64,000 nt of DNA, taken from the NCBI RefSeq assembly GCF_042477335.2, contig NC_091249.1, positions 51,320,001 through 51,384,000 of the forward strand. The letters run 5' to 3'. The translations under genes were made by a program, and so were the position numbers. Positions 33,334 to 45,689 of the stretch are shown here, piece by piece. The notes below the pieces were generated by a model. It saw only the letters and a list, made by a program, of their open reading frames with translations. It was not told the DNA's origin and made no database searches. The DNA comes from Ovis canadensis (taxonomy: Eukaryota > Chordata > Mammalia > Artiodactyla > Bovidae). Positions within the stretch are counted from its first letter, which is position 1. Every line of letters starts with the position of its first letter.

Positions 33334-33541
33334 ATTGAAGTGATTTTTAATGTATTTATGGCTGTGTTGGCTCTCCTTGGCAGCACGTGGGCTTCTGTCT
33401 AGTTGTGTTGTGCAGGTTGAGTTGCCTCCCAGTGTGTGGATCTTAGTTCCCTGACCAGAGTCTGAACTCATGTCCCCTGCATTGGAAGGCAGATTCTTAA
33501 CTACTGGACCACCAGGGAAATCCCCTATTGAAGTGATTTTT
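33334..33541 (-). mobile_element. tRNA-Glu-type SINE with 15-bp target duplication
   Basis: The SINE body at 33,349-33,526 (ATTTATGGCTGTGTTGGC to ACCACCAGGGAAATCCCC) is flanked by perfect ATTGAAGTGATTTTT copies at 33,334-33,348 and 33,527-33,541. Confidence 0.92.
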
Positions 33542-33789
33542 TTTTTCTATTTGTATTTGACATTTGTATCTATTGTTAACCTGTTTCTGTTACATTTTGA
33601 TTGCTGCTCACTGGGAAAAAGCATAGATTAAATACCATTAAAAGAAGTCATAAGAATCTTACGTTATTAGAAAGGCAGTTTATGATTGTAAAAAAAATTT
33701 GGGAGAATGCAGACCCTTGGAGTTATTTGGAAAGCTGTGTCTTGGTCTTAAGTGCTCAGTTATGTCAACCAAACAAAACATAACTCTCA

Positions 33790-34160
33790 GAAAACAGTTG
33801 TGGGCTTTGGAGTTGGACATGTCTCCATTTGAGACCAAGACTTGATTCTTTTGTTTCCCTTGGACAAATGACTTTTCACCCTTAGTTTCTTAATCAAGCT
33901 GTTTTGAAAATTAACTCAGAACATGGTGAGTATTTGCTGCTATTGTTAATTATCTAGTTAACATATGTTGCCCTATGGTAGGCAGCTTAGGCTCTGTACT
34001 AAACACCTAACAAGTATTAGCTCATTTAAACCTCAGAACAAGCCCACATAAGTTGCTGGGCACAAACGTTACTTCAGGTTCACACATTAAGAAATGGAAC
34101 CCAGGTGACGGTGTTGGTGTTCCAGCTAAAGCCATCTGGCTTCAGAGCATTTTTTCTGCT
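33790..34160 (+). repeat. MIR-class ancient SINE remnants
   Basis: Two MIR-like stretches: 33,800-33,950 (GACAAATGACTTTTCACCC, TAGTTTCTTAATC) and 33,980-34,150 (CACCTAACAAGTATTAGCTC, TTAAACCTCAGAACAAGCCC). Both are diverged, as expected of pan-mammalian MIRs. Confidence 0.55.
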
Positions 34161-34549
34161 CTGCTGCAAGGGTGCTATTCATGACATAATGTATTTTTAG
34201 TAGACTCTTGTCTTGTTGGGAGTGGGAGATGAAAATGAGAGGTAGTAATTTGACACTTAGTTTTTCTCAAGTTTACATGTCAATTTGGCCTGAAAACATG
34301 AATAGAAAGATATGTGTGTCATTAGCAAATTTGTCCTGTCCTGTACTTCAGAGTCAAATGTAACGTGTCCAGTATGAGGATTTATTTCTGTCTGAATTCT
34401 TGAGTTATTTCTGTGAATAAATAACCAAATAAATAACCGCAGTTTAAGTGTAGCTATGTGGTAATAAAATGTTCTTTCAGTTTATCATAACCAGATGTGA
34501 ATGTTCCATTTAAAAAATAGTTACCTTAGGAAGCTAGGACTTTTTTAAG
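34161..34549 (+). other. Unique intron DNA, no gene seen
   Basis: Nothing assignable. Confidence 0.5.
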
Positions 34550-35962
34550 ATTTGAAATAAAATTTAAATTAGTTAAAATTTACCATTTAAACAACTTTAA
34601 ACTGTATAATTCAATGGCATTTTTTATATTTACATTATTGTATTAGCATTACTGCTAATTCCAGACCATTCTTATCACTCCAGAAGGAAAGTACTTAATC
34701 ATTAGAACAATTACTCCTCTTTTCTTCAGTCCTTGGCAACCACTGGTCTTTTTTTCTTTATGAATATGCCTATTCTAGACATTTTATGAAATCAAAGTAT
34801 GTGGTCTTTTGTGTCTGGTCCCTTTTCCTTAAACATCATGTTTCAAGGTTTATCCATATTGTAATATGTGCCAACACTTTGTTCCTTTTTATGGCTGAAT
34901 AATATTCCATGGTTTGATTATACCACATTTTGTTTATCATTCATCAGTTGATGGCATTTGAATTATTTCCGCTTTTCAGTTATAATGAATTATGCTGCTA
35001 TTAATAGTTGTGTACAGGCTTTTGATTGACTACCTGTTTTTAAATCTCAGATGTATACCCTCCAGTGGGATTTCTGGGTCATATGCTAATTTTGTTTAAT
35101 CTTTTGTCCCCTTTTATTATTTTTCATTGAGGCATGATTGACATACAGAAAAGCTATACATATTTAGTGTATTTATCTTAATGAATTTGAAGATAAGTAT
35201 GCATCTGTGAAACTCACCATATATAATACCATACAATTAATTTAACCATAACATCTACTCAAGAAATTGTAAGTATATAATACAGTATTGTTTATTATAT
35301 GCACTGTACAGTACATCTCAGTCTTGTTTGTCTTGCCTAAGGGGAACTATGTACCCTTTGATTCACATATCCCTGGTTCCCTCTCCTCCCAGTCCTGATA
35401 ACCTTCCAACCCCTGATACACCTCTGAAAATTACCCTTCACCTTTAGCTCCTATGAATTTGACTGTGTTAAATTCTGTATAAGTGGGATCATATAGAATT
35501 TGTTCTTCTGGGTCTGGCTTATTTCCCTCAGCATAATATCCTCCATGTTCATATAATATCTAGTGGCAAAATTTCCTTCTTAAGAAAATTCATAATACTC
35601 TATTGTACATATATATCACATTTTCTTTATATGCTTATCTGTTGGACACAGTTGCTTCTGTGTCTTTGCTGTTGTACATAAAATGCTACAGTGGCATGGG
35701 TGTGCAGATATCTATTTGAGATCCTGATTTCAATTCTTTTGGGTATATATGGCAGAAGTCGGATTTCTGATCATATTTTAAATTTTTTGAGGAACCTTCA
35801 CATAGATTTCCATGGTGCCAATTTATATTCCCATGAACGGTATATACGGGTTCCCTTTTCTTTGTGTATTCTTGTCAACACTTGTGGAAGTTATTTCTGT
35901 GTTCTGGATGCTAGGTGTTTATCAGATGTTCAATTTGCAAATATTTGCTACCATTCCATGAG

Positions 35963-36238
35963 TGTTGCTGTTACTAAGTCACTTCAGTCGTGTCTGACTC
36001 TGTGCAACCCCATAGTTGGCAGCCCACCAGGCTCCCCCGTCCCTGGGATTCTCCAGGCAAGAACACTGGAGTGGGTTGCCATTTCCTTCTCCAATGCATG
36101 AAAGTGAAAAATGAAAGGGAAGTCACTCAGTCGTGTCCGACCCTCAGTGACCCCATGGACTGCAGCCTACCAGGCCTCTCCATCCATGGGATTTTCCAGG
36201 CAAGAGTACTGGAGTGGGGGTGCCATTGCCTTCTCCGA
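35963..36238 (-). mobile_element. Bov-A2 SINE
   Basis: Reversed pair of BovA monomers starting GTTGCTGTTACTAAGTCACT and ending TGCCATTGCCTTCTCCG. Confidence 0.92.
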
Positions 36239-36640
36239 CCATGAGTGTTACCATTCTTAATAGTTGATAGTGCCCTCTTCTGCAGAGGGAACTTTAATCT
36301 TGATGATGTTCAGCTTAATCTTTTTTCCCTTTTGTTGCTTGTGCTTTTGGTGTCCTTACTATGACTCCATTGCCAAATCCTAGGTTGTAAAGATGTACTG
36401 CTGTGTTTTCTCTTAAAATTTTTATAGTTTTAGCTTCTACGTTTAGATCTTTGATACATTTGAATTAATTTTTGTGTATGGTGGGAGGTGAGGGTCTGAC
36501 TTCATGTTTTAAATTTAAAATAAAATTGAATGGCTTTATTATATAATTACCACATAAATATATCCATTTAAAATATATAATTAGTAATTTTTAGTATATC
36601 CATTGAGTTACATGTCCATTACCACAATCTAACTGGAAGT

Positions 36641-36882
36641 TTTTTTAGAAAAATTATTTATTTGGCTGTATTGGGTCTTAGTTACGGCCTAGGAATCTTC
36701 ATTGCGTCATGGAGATCATTCGTTGGATACACAGACTCTGTAGTTGTGGTGCTCAGGCTCAATTGGGGCATGCAGCCTTAGCTGCTCCAAGGCATATGGG
36801 ATCTTAGTTTCTTGATCAGGCCTGCATTGCAGGGTGCATTGCAGGGTGTATTCTTTACCGCTGGACCACCGGAGAAGTCCCT
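36641..36882 (-). mobile_element. tRNA-Glu-type SINE with internal duplication
   Basis: Reversed long form. The head carries a tandem copy of TGCATTGCAGGG (36,823 and 36,835) and ends ACCACCGGAGAAGTCCC. Confidence 0.85.
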
Positions 36883-38370
36883 GTAAGAATTTCTTTGTTA
36901 TTCTGTTAGCAGTCAGCATTCTCAGCCTGAGGCAACCAGCAGTTTTAATGTTCTTTCTTTATGGATTTTCCTATTCTGGACATTTCTTATAAATAAAATC
37001 ATATAATGTATGGTCTTTTATGATGAGTTCTTTAACTTAGTGTAATGATTTCAAGTTTATCCATGTCATAGCATGTATCAGTACCTCAGTTTTTTGTGTG
37101 TGGTTGAATAATATTCCATTGCATAGATATATAGACCACATTTTGCTGTCCATTCATCAGTTGATGGATCTTTGGTTTATTTCCATTTTGGCTGTTGGAA
37201 TGCTAATGTGAAGGTTCATGTAAAAGTTTTTGTGTGGATGCTTATGTTTTTTTCCCCTCTCTTGAGTATATACTGACTTTGAATCCACATTTAATGTTTT
37301 TTAAAATTTTTCAATTAAATGTCACAACTAAGAAAATTATTATTTATGAAAATTACAGCTGCTTCCTTGCATACTCCCAGTAGTCTCTCCCTACTTTTTA
37401 TAAAAGTGGATGTAGATCAATATAGCATAAAATTAATTATTTTAAAGTTTATCTGTCATTGGCATTTAGTATAGATATTCACAGCATTGTAGAACTACTA
37501 CCTCTATCTAGTTCGCATAGCATTTTCATCAGCTCAAATGATATGAAAGTCCCATGACCATTAAAGTCATTTCCTATACAGCTCTCATCCTAGCTCCCAG
37601 CAGTCTGTCTCTATGTATTCTGCTTATTCCGGATATTTTATATAAATGAAGTCACATATGTGTGACTTTTTTGTTTCTGGCTTCTTTTCCTTAGCATAAT
37701 GTTTTCATAGTTTATCCATATTGCATGTACGCCAGAACTTCATTCCTGTTTATGGCTGAAGAATCCTCTGCTGTATTTATATACCACATTTTTTTCATTC
37801 TCCATTGATGGGCATTGGTTTCTTCCCACATTTTGGCTATTTTGCTTAATGCTGCTATAAACGTGTGTGTACTAGTCTCTTTGTGGATATAACTTTTCAT
37901 TTATATTCACTATATACCTAGGAGTAGAATTTCTGGGCCATGTGGTCATTTTACATGTTAACTTCTTGAGGCACTGATAAACTTTCTCAGCGGTTGCACC
38001 ATGTTTACATTTCCACCAGCACTGTACTCGAGTTCTTATTTGTTCATATTCTTGCCTATCCAGCGCTTCATTTTCCTTTTCTTTTTAATGTTAGGGCCAT
38101 CCTAACGGGTGTGAAGTGGTATCTTATGTAGTATTGATTTGCTTTTCCTCGCTCACTAGTAATGTTAACCATCTTTTCATGTGCTTGTTGGCCATTTGTA
38201 TACCTTCATTGTAGAAATATCTGTTCACATTCTTCACCCATTTTAATATTAGGTTTACCTTTTTGTTGTTGAGTTTTAAGAGTTCTTTATATAGAGAGGA
38301 TATTAAGCTCTTACCAGTTATGAATTATAAATATTTTATCTCGGTAGGCTGTCTTCTCATACTCTTTTTA

Positions 38371-38935
38371 AAAAATTTTTAAATTTTTAATTGAAGGATA
38401 CTTGCTTTACAATATTGTATTGCTTTCTGCCATACATCAACCTGAATCAGACACAGGTATACATATGTCCCCTTCTTCTTGAACCTCTCTCCCACCTCAT
38501 CCTACCCCTCTAGGTTGTTATAGAACCCCATTTGGAGTTCCCCGAGTCATGCAGCAAATCCCATTAGCTATCTATTTTACATAGGGTACTGTATGTGTTT
38601 CCATGAGAGTCTTTCCATTCATCCCACTCTCTCCTTTCTCCCTCCACCTCTGTGTCTGTAACTCTGTTTCTCTATGTTTGTGTCTCCATTCCTGCCCTGC
38701 AAATAAGTTCATCAGGACCATCATTATAGATTCCATGTATATGCATTAATATATGATACATATTTTTCTGACTTACTTCATTCTGTATAATAGGCTCTAG
38801 GTTCATGCACCTCATGAGAACTGACTCAGATGCATTTCATCTTTCAAATGGACATCTAGGTTGCTTCCATGGCCTAGCTATTGTACATAGTGCTGCAGTG
38901 AACACTGAGGTACATGTGTCTTTTTCAGTTATATT
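38371..38935 (-). mobile_element. Ruminant L1 3' UTR
   Basis: Reversed ruminant-type tail: TTGCTTTACAATATTGTATTG (38,403), GCCATACATCAACCTGAATC, CATCCTACCCCTCTAGGTTG, AGCTATCTATTTTACATAGG. It is younger than the surrounding L1 pieces. Confidence 0.75.
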
Positions 38936-39090
38936 CTTGATAATGTTATTTGACTGGCTACAGTTTTAATTTTTATGAAGTGTAATTTATCGTTTTTTGT
39001 TTCTTATCCTTTTGATACCAAATCTAAGAATCCTTTGCGCAGTTGGAGGTCTTGAAGACAACCCTTTGTTTTATATCAGTTCTTAAATAG

Positions 39091-39696
39091 GCTTCCTTGG
39101 TGGCTCAGTGGTAGAGAGTCTGCCTGCCAGTGCAGAAGGCAATGGCACCCCACTCCAGCACTCTTGCCTGGAAAATCCCATGAACGGAGGAGCCTGGTGG
39201 ACTGCAGTCCATGGGTCGCTAAGAGTCGGACTCGACTGAGCGACTTCACTTTCTCTTTTCACTTTCATGCATTGGAGAAGGCAATGGCACCCCACTCCAA
39301 CACTCTTGCCTGGAAAATCCCACGGATGGAGGAGCCTGGTAGGCTGCAATCCATGGGGTTGCTAAGGAGTAGGACAGGACTGAGTGACTTCACTTTCACT
39401 TTTCACTTTCATGCATTGGAGAAGGAAATGGCAACCCACTCCAGTGTTCTTGCTGGAGAATCCCAGGGATGGGGTAGCCTGGTGGGCTGCCGTCTATGGG
39501 GTCGCACAGAGTTAGACACGACTGAAGCGATTTAGCAGCAGCAGCTTGTAACGTGGGTTTGATCTCTGGGTTGAGAAGATCCCCTGGAGAAGGAATTGGT
39601 AACCCATTCCAGTATTCTTGCCTAGAAAATCCCATGAACAGGGGAGCCTTGCAGGCTACAGTCCATGGGGTTGCAAAGATCAGACATGATTTAGCG
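39091..39696 (+). mobile_element. Three-unit BovA array nested in a Bov-tA
   Basis: The Bov-tA head (GGCTTCCTTGGTGGCTCAG) starts at 39,091 and breaks after GCCAGTGCAG at 39,134. Three consecutive BovA monomers follow (about 39,135-39,274, 39,275-39,415 and 39,416-39,545), ending CAGCAGCAG. The Bov-tA then resumes at about 39,546 (TTGTAACGTGGGTTTGATC) to 39,696. CTTAAATAG (39,082-39,090) and TCTAAATAG (39,697-39,705) form the outer duplication. Confidence 0.85.
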
Positions 39697-40850
39697 TCTA
39701 AATAGCAACAGATAGTCTATGATCCACTTTGAGTTATTTTAGTATATGGAATAAGGAAGAAGTCCAACTTTATTCTTTTGAATGTGGTGATCAAGTTGTC
39801 GCAGGACCATTGGTGCATACAGAAGAGACTGTTCCCTCTCCATGTAATGGTGTTGCAGCCACTGTCAAGTCTACTGAAGATGTTTGTGAGAGTTTACTTC
39901 TGGACTCTAAATTTTATTCCTTTGATCTATATTTCTGCTCTTATGCTAGAATCATACTGTTTTGATTGCTTTAGTTTTGTAGTAAGTTTTGAATTCAGGA
40001 TGGGTGAGTCTGCCTGTTTCTTTATCTTTTCCAATATTATTTCGGCTATTTTGTTTACTTGCAGTTCCATGTGAATTAGAGAATTGGCTTGTCCATTTCT
40101 CTAAAAATGTCCTTTGGAATTTTCATAGGGAGTGAATAGAATATATGGATTACTTTGGAGAGTATTGCTATAGTAACAAAATTAAAAATTCTGATCAATG
40201 AACGTTGATGTCTTTTCATTTATTTAAGGTCGTCTTTAATTTCTTTTCAGCAGTCTTTTGTAGTTTTCAGTGTACAAGTCTTTCACTGTTATTCTTTGGA
40301 TGCTATTGTAAAGTGAAATTTTTTCCAGTTTCTTGTTTTGAATGTTCATTGCCCTTGTATAGAAACAAAGGTAATAGTTGAGGTAATGTTATACCCTGCA
40401 ACTTTGCTGAATTTATTAGCACTGGTATTCTGTGTGCCCGTATGTGTGTTTGTGTTGTGTGTGTGAATTATAAGGGATTTTCTATGTATAGGATTATGTC
40501 ATCTGCAAACAGGTAGTTTTACTTCTGCCTTTCTAATTTAAATGCCCTTTTTTTCTTTCCTTGCTTTATTACTCTGGCCAGAACTTACAGTACACAATGT
40601 TAAAAGCAGTTGTGAAAATATTTTGGTCTTAATCTGATCTTAAGGGAAAAGCTTTTAGTCTTCATTTGCCATGGAATATGATGTTAACTGTGGGTTTCTC
40701 ATAAATATCCTGAATTAAGTTAAGGAAATTCCCTTCTATTCTTAGTTTGTTCAGTTGTTTTTTTTTTAAATCATGAAAGGGTGTTGGATTTTGTTAGATG
40801 GTTTTTCTGTGTATATATAATGGTAACTGTGTGTTCTTTTCTTTGCTCAG

Positions 40851-40970
40851 TTTTTCTCTTTTGGCCACTTTGGGCAGCTTATGGGATCTTAGTTCCCTGA
40901 CCAGGGATTGAACTTGGGACCTCAGCAGTGAAAACACTGAGTCCTAACCATTGAACTGCCAGGGAATTCT
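40851..40970 (-). mobile_element. tRNA-Glu-type SINE
   Basis: Reversed copy: CTCTTTTGGCCACTTTGGG, GATCTTAGTTCCCTGACC, ACTGCCAGGGAATTCTC. Confidence 0.87.
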
Positions 40971-41308
40971 CTCCTTTGTTCTTTTAACACGATGTGTTAC
41001 ATTGAATGTTTTAGGGTGGTTTCCCTTTTTTGTTGTTGTGGAAGTATTTATTATTTTTCCATAAGTGAGTATGCAATTTGGTGGTGTTAATTACATCCAT
41101 ATTGCTATGTAACCATCACTGTTAACTGGAGTGAAAACTTTCATCATCCCCAACATCTCTACCCTTTAAATAATAACTAATTGCTTTCTCTCTAGGCCCT
41201 GCTAACATCAGTTTGTATAATTGATCCTGCTAGTCTTGGAGGGTCTCTTGGGGAGGCAGGGGTGCGGGGGGTCATAAAAACTGGTGGCAGAAATATTGGG
41301 GAGTGCCC

Positions 41309-41580
41309 AGGCAATGGCACCCCACTCCAGTACTCTTGCCTGGAAAATCCCATGGGTGGAGGAGCCTGGTAGACTGCAGTCCATGGGGTCGCTAAGAGTC
41401 AGACACGGCTAAGCGACTTCACTTTCACTCTTCACTTTCATGCATTGGAGAAGAAAATGGCAACCCACTCCAGTGTTCTTGCTTGGAGAATCCCAGGGAC
41501 GGGGCAGCCTGGTGGGCTGCCGTCTATGGGGTTGCACAGAGTTGGACATGACTGAAGTGACTTAGCAGCAGCAGCAGTAG
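41309..41580 (+). mobile_element. Bov-A2 SINE
   Basis: Two BovA monomers from CAGGCAATGGCACCCCACTC to GACTTAGCAGCAGCAGCAG. Confidence 0.93.
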
Positions 41581-43048
41581 CATCCCCTTGAACTCATATT
41601 GAAGGCAGACATATTGCTTGGGCAGTTAGCATTATTGTGTTAATTTCTACTGTACAACCAGGTGATTCAATTACATATACACGTATTTATACATTGTTTT
41701 TCATATTCTTTTCCATTATGGTTTATTACGGGATATTGAATATAGTTCCTTGTGCTGTACAATAGGACCTTGTTGTTTATCCATTCTCTATGTGATAGTT
41801 TGTGTCTGCTCGTCCCAAATTCCCGGTCCATGCTCCCTCTTCCCTCTGCAACCACAAGTCTGTTTCTGTCTTGAGTCTGTTTCTCTTGCATAGGTAAGTT
41901 CATTTGCGTCGCATTTTAGATTCCACGTGTAGGTGACATCATATGGTATTTGTTGCTCTCGTTCCTGTTTTACTTAGTGTGATGATATCTAGGTCTATCC
42001 ATATTGCATTGTTTCTTTCTTTTTTTACAGCTACGTATCCTGCACCTTTGTCATTCTTCTATCAATGGACATTTAGGTCATTTCCATGTGTTTGCTGTTG
42101 TAAATAGTGCTGCTATGAACCTAGGGGTGCATATATATATGTTTTCTAATTGAAGTTTTCTCTGGATATATGCCCAGAAGTGGAAATGCTGGATCATATG
42201 GCAACTCTATTTTTAGTTTTTTGAGAAATCTCCATACTGTTTAACATAGTGGCTGTACCAGTTTATATTCACAGCAGCAGTATACAAGGGTTTGCTTTTC
42301 TCCACAGCCTTTCTAGCATTTGTTGTTTGTAGACTTTAATTTTGCCATTCTGACTGATGTGAGGTGGTACCTCATTGTAGTTTTGATTTGCATTTCTGTG
42401 ATAATTAGCAATGTTGAGTATCTTTTCATGTGCCTGTTGACCATTTGTATGTGTTTGGAAAAATGACTATTTAGGTCTTCAGCCCATTTAAGTGTTTTTG
42501 TTGTTGTTATTGAATTGTATGAACTATTTGTATATTTTGGAAATTAAGTCCTTGTCAGTCACATCATTTGCAAATATTTTCTCCCAGTTTGTGGGTTATC
42601 TTTTTGTCTTGTTTATGGTTTTCCTTGCTATACAAAAGCTTGTAAGTTTGGTTAGACCCCTTTTGTTTGTTTTTGCTTTTATTTTTATTGCTTTGAGAGA
42701 CTGACCTAAGAAAACAGTGATATGATTTATGTCAGAGAAAATGTTTTGCTTTTGTTTTCTTCTAAGAGTTTTATGGTGTCATTTCTTGTATTTAAGTTTT
42801 TAAGCTATTTTAAGTTTATTTTTGTGTATGGCATGAGGACGTTTTCTGACTTCATTGATTTGCATGGGGCTGTCCAGCTTGTCCAACACCACTTGCTGGA
42901 AGAGACTCTTGTCTTTTCCCATTGTGTATTTTTGTCTCTTTGTTAAAGATTGATTGTAGGTATGTGGGTATAATTCTGGGCTCTCTATTCTGTTCCATTA
43001 ATCAGTATGTCTGTTTTTGTTCTAATACCATGCTGTTGATTAGCTTTA

Positions 43049-43169
43049 TGGAGAAGGAAATAACAACCCACTCAAGTATTCTTGCCTGGGAAATTCCATG
43101 GACAGAAAAGCCTGGTGGGCTATAGTCCATGGGGTGACAAAAGAGTCGGGCACGACTGAGCGATTTCAG
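43049..43169 (+). mobile_element. Single BovA monomer in L1
   Basis: One BovA unit (GAGAAGGAAATAACAACCC to CACGACTGAGCGATTTCAG) without a tRNA head or second unit. Confidence 0.88.
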
Positions 43170-43984
43170 TTTATAGTATTATAATCTGAAGTCTGGGAGG
43201 GTAACGCCTCTTGCTTTGTTCTTTTTCCTCAGGATTGCTTTGGCATTTCTGGGTCTTTAATAGTTCCATATAAATTTTAAGATTATTCTATTTCCTTAAA
43301 AAACATCATGGGTAATTTGATAGGGAGCACATCAAATCTGTAGATACCTTTGGTGGTATGGCCATTTTAACAGTGTTCTTCCAGTCTAGTAGAATGGGAT
43401 ATCTTTCCATTTCTTTGAATTATCTTCAGTTTTATTAATATTTTATAGTTTTCAGTTACCTCCTTGGTTAGATTTTTGGATGCAATTTAAAAAGGGATTT
43501 TTTTTTCTTATATTTCCTTTCTGATATTTCATTGATAGTGTAAAGAAATGCAACTGACCTTTATGTGTTAATCTTATAGCCTGCTACTTTGCTGAATTCA
43601 TTTATTAGTTCTAGTAGTTTTTGTGTTGAGTCATGTTTTCTGTAATAGTATAGTATTATGTCATCTATATACAATGACAGTTTCACCTCCTCCCTTCCAA
43701 TTTGCAGACTTTTTACTTCTTTGCCTTGTCTGATTGCTGTGGCTGGGACTTCCCACACTATGTTGAATACAAGTGTTAAGAGTCGACATCCTTGTCTTGT
43801 TCCAGATTGTCACAGGAAGACAGTTCAGTTTTTCTCTGTTGAGTATTGTCTTGGCTGTGGGTTTGGCATAAATGACTTTTATTTTGTTGATAAATAAAAT
43901 GATTTATTATTTTATTATGTTGAGATATTAGGTTGGTGAAAAAGTAATTGTAGTTTTGAACCATGAATTTTAAATCATGAAAAG

Positions 43985-44122
43985 AAGTGAAAGTGAAGTC
44001 ACTCAGTTGTGTCCAACTCTTTGTGACCCCATGGACTGTAGCCTTACCTAGCCTACCAGGCTCCTCGTCCATGGAATTTTCCAGGCAAGAGTACTGGAGT
44101 GGGTTGCCATTTCCTTCTCCAA
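43985..44122 (-). mobile_element. BovA monomer inside the mariner
   Basis: Reversed unit from AAGTGAAAGTGAAGTCACTC to GTTGCCATTTCCTTCTCC, with a short duplication (CCTTACCTAGCCTACC). Confidence 0.88.
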
Positions 44123-44552
44123 TCATAACTAGGCTCAAACACATCTTTATTAATCAAACTAGGAACCATTACAATCAATACATGTCTGCCAACAAGAAAT
44201 AAGTTATTTTTTTTATTTTTGGTGTTTGGGAGTGATTTTTATTCATACGTGAAGATTTCCAAGGGAGAAATTTTGCCTTACAGTTTACAACTTTTCATTT
44301 TTCTTTTACATTTTTTGGTGCAATTTTCAGAGTGAACTTACTGCTCCCCACTTTCTTAGCCCTTTTAAACAATTATTAGGTTTTATTTTTTTGAGCAGTT
44401 TTAGGTTTACAGAAAAATTGAGTGGAAAAGAGAAAGAATCCTCATGTACCTCATAAACTGTAAAATCCCACATAATGTACAATACAAAGAGTAAATTCTA
44501 GTATAAACTCTAATGTAACTATTTAATAATAATGTAGTATCGGTTCATCAGT

Positions 44553-44672
44553 TGGCTTAGGAAATGGCAATCCACTCCAGTATTCTTGCCTGGAAAATTC
44601 CATGGGCAGAGGAGCCTGGTGGGCTCCAGTCCATGGAACAAAGAGTTGGGCAAGACTAAGCAACTGAGCACA
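44553..44672 (+). mobile_element. BovA monomer inside the mariner
   Basis: Sense unit (GGCTTAGGAAATGGCAATCC to AGACTAAGCAACTGAGCAC). Confidence 0.85.
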
Positions 44673-44689
44673 TAGACTCATCAGTTTGA

Positions 44690-45689
44690 ATGTATGTGCT
44701 ACATTAAGGTAAGATGTTAAGAGGAATACGTTTGTTTATTCCTGTAGCATAAAAATTTGTGCTTTGGGATTCAGTGAACTCTTGGAAAGCATTTTCTGCC
44801 ACCTGATAGTTGTGGAAGCATTTTCCCTGCTAAAAGTTGTTGAGATACTTCAGGAAGTGGTAGTCGATTGGCAAGAAGTCAGGTGAATATGGTGGGTGAG
44901 ACAAAACTTCGTAACCCAATTCATTCAACTTTCAAAGTATTGATTATGTGATGTGCGGTCAGGTGTTTTTGTGGAGAAGAGCTGGGCCCACATTGTTGGC
45001 CAGTGCCCGCTGCGTGAGTGTTAGTTTTCAGTGCATCTCGATTTGCTGAGCATACTTCTCAGATGTAATGTTTCGCCGGGATTTAGAAAGCTGTCGTGGT
45101 TCACACAGGCATCAGACCACCAAGCAATGACCATGACCTTTTTTTGGTGGAAGTTTTTGGCTTTGGGAAGGGCTTTGGAGCCTCTTCTCAGTCCAGCCAC
45201 AAAGCTGGTCGTCTCCAAGTTGCATATAAAATCCACATTTTGTCGTATGTTACAACCTGATTGAGAAATGATTTGTTGTTGCATACAATAAGAGAAGATG
45301 ACATTTCAAAACGCCGATTTTTTAAAAATTTTCAGTCAGCTCATGAGGCAGTTATTTATTGAGGTTTTTCACCTTTCCAGTTTGCTTCAAATACTAAATG
45401 ACCGTAGAATGGTCGACATTGAGTTCTTTGTCAACTTCTAGTGCAGTTGTAAGAGGATCAGCTTCGATGATCTTTCATCTAGTGTTGTCAGCTCCCAGTG
45501 GCCAGCCACTGCCTCCTCATCTTGAGGGCTCTTGTCTCCTTTGCAAAACTTCTTGAAACACCAGTGCATTGTATGTTGTTAGCAGTTCCTGGGCCAGATG
45601 CTGTTGATGTTGCAAGTTGTCTCAGCTGCTTTCCAGCCCATTTTAAACTCAAATAAGAAAATTGCTTGAATTTGCTTTTTGTCTAACAT
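44690..45689 (-). pseudogene. Degenerate mariner transposase
   Basis: Read on the minus strand from an ATG at 45,689, the translation begins MLDKKQIQAIFLFEFKMGWK, the N-terminal helix-turn-helix start of this mariner family. Later pieces include NVDHSTV, HQKKVMVIAWWSDA, SFLNPGET and, near 44,870, LNELGYEV followed by HPPYSPDFLPIDYHFLK, which holds the SPD part of the DD34D catalytic site. Shared frames are broken by stops and frameshifts (for example a stop in NNF*QGK near 44,830), and ordinary reading is open only over 45,021-45,284. It cannot make an active enzyme. Length from start to last match, about 1.0 kb, agrees with a 340-residue mariner transposase. Confidence 0.9.

Larger units (their letters stand above)
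34550..38370 (-). mobile_element. Pile of L1 3' regions, all minus
   Basis: At least four successive reversed L1 3' ends start near 34,555, 35,105, 36,515 and 37,300. Each repeats the motifs of a TATCCATATTG block, a GGCTGAATAATATTCCATG block and TTTGGCTATT-like text. The SINEs at 35,963 and 36,641 are inside. No intact ORF remains. Confidence 0.7.
38936..41220 (-). mobile_element. L1 ORF2/3' pieces with SINE insertions
   Basis: Reversed ORF2 C-terminal text on both sides of the SINE block (GACTGGCTACAGTTTTAATT before; ATCAAGTTGTCGCAGGACC, ATTTCGGCTATTTTG after), then another 3' end at 41,040-41,220. Interrupted at 39,091-39,696 and 40,851-40,970. Confidence 0.7.

Noticed and set aside
45021..45284. 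Open frame as a domesticated transposase
   Set aside because: It is a short open stretch in a mariner transposase with stops and frameshifts on both sides; no sign of retained full-length coding.
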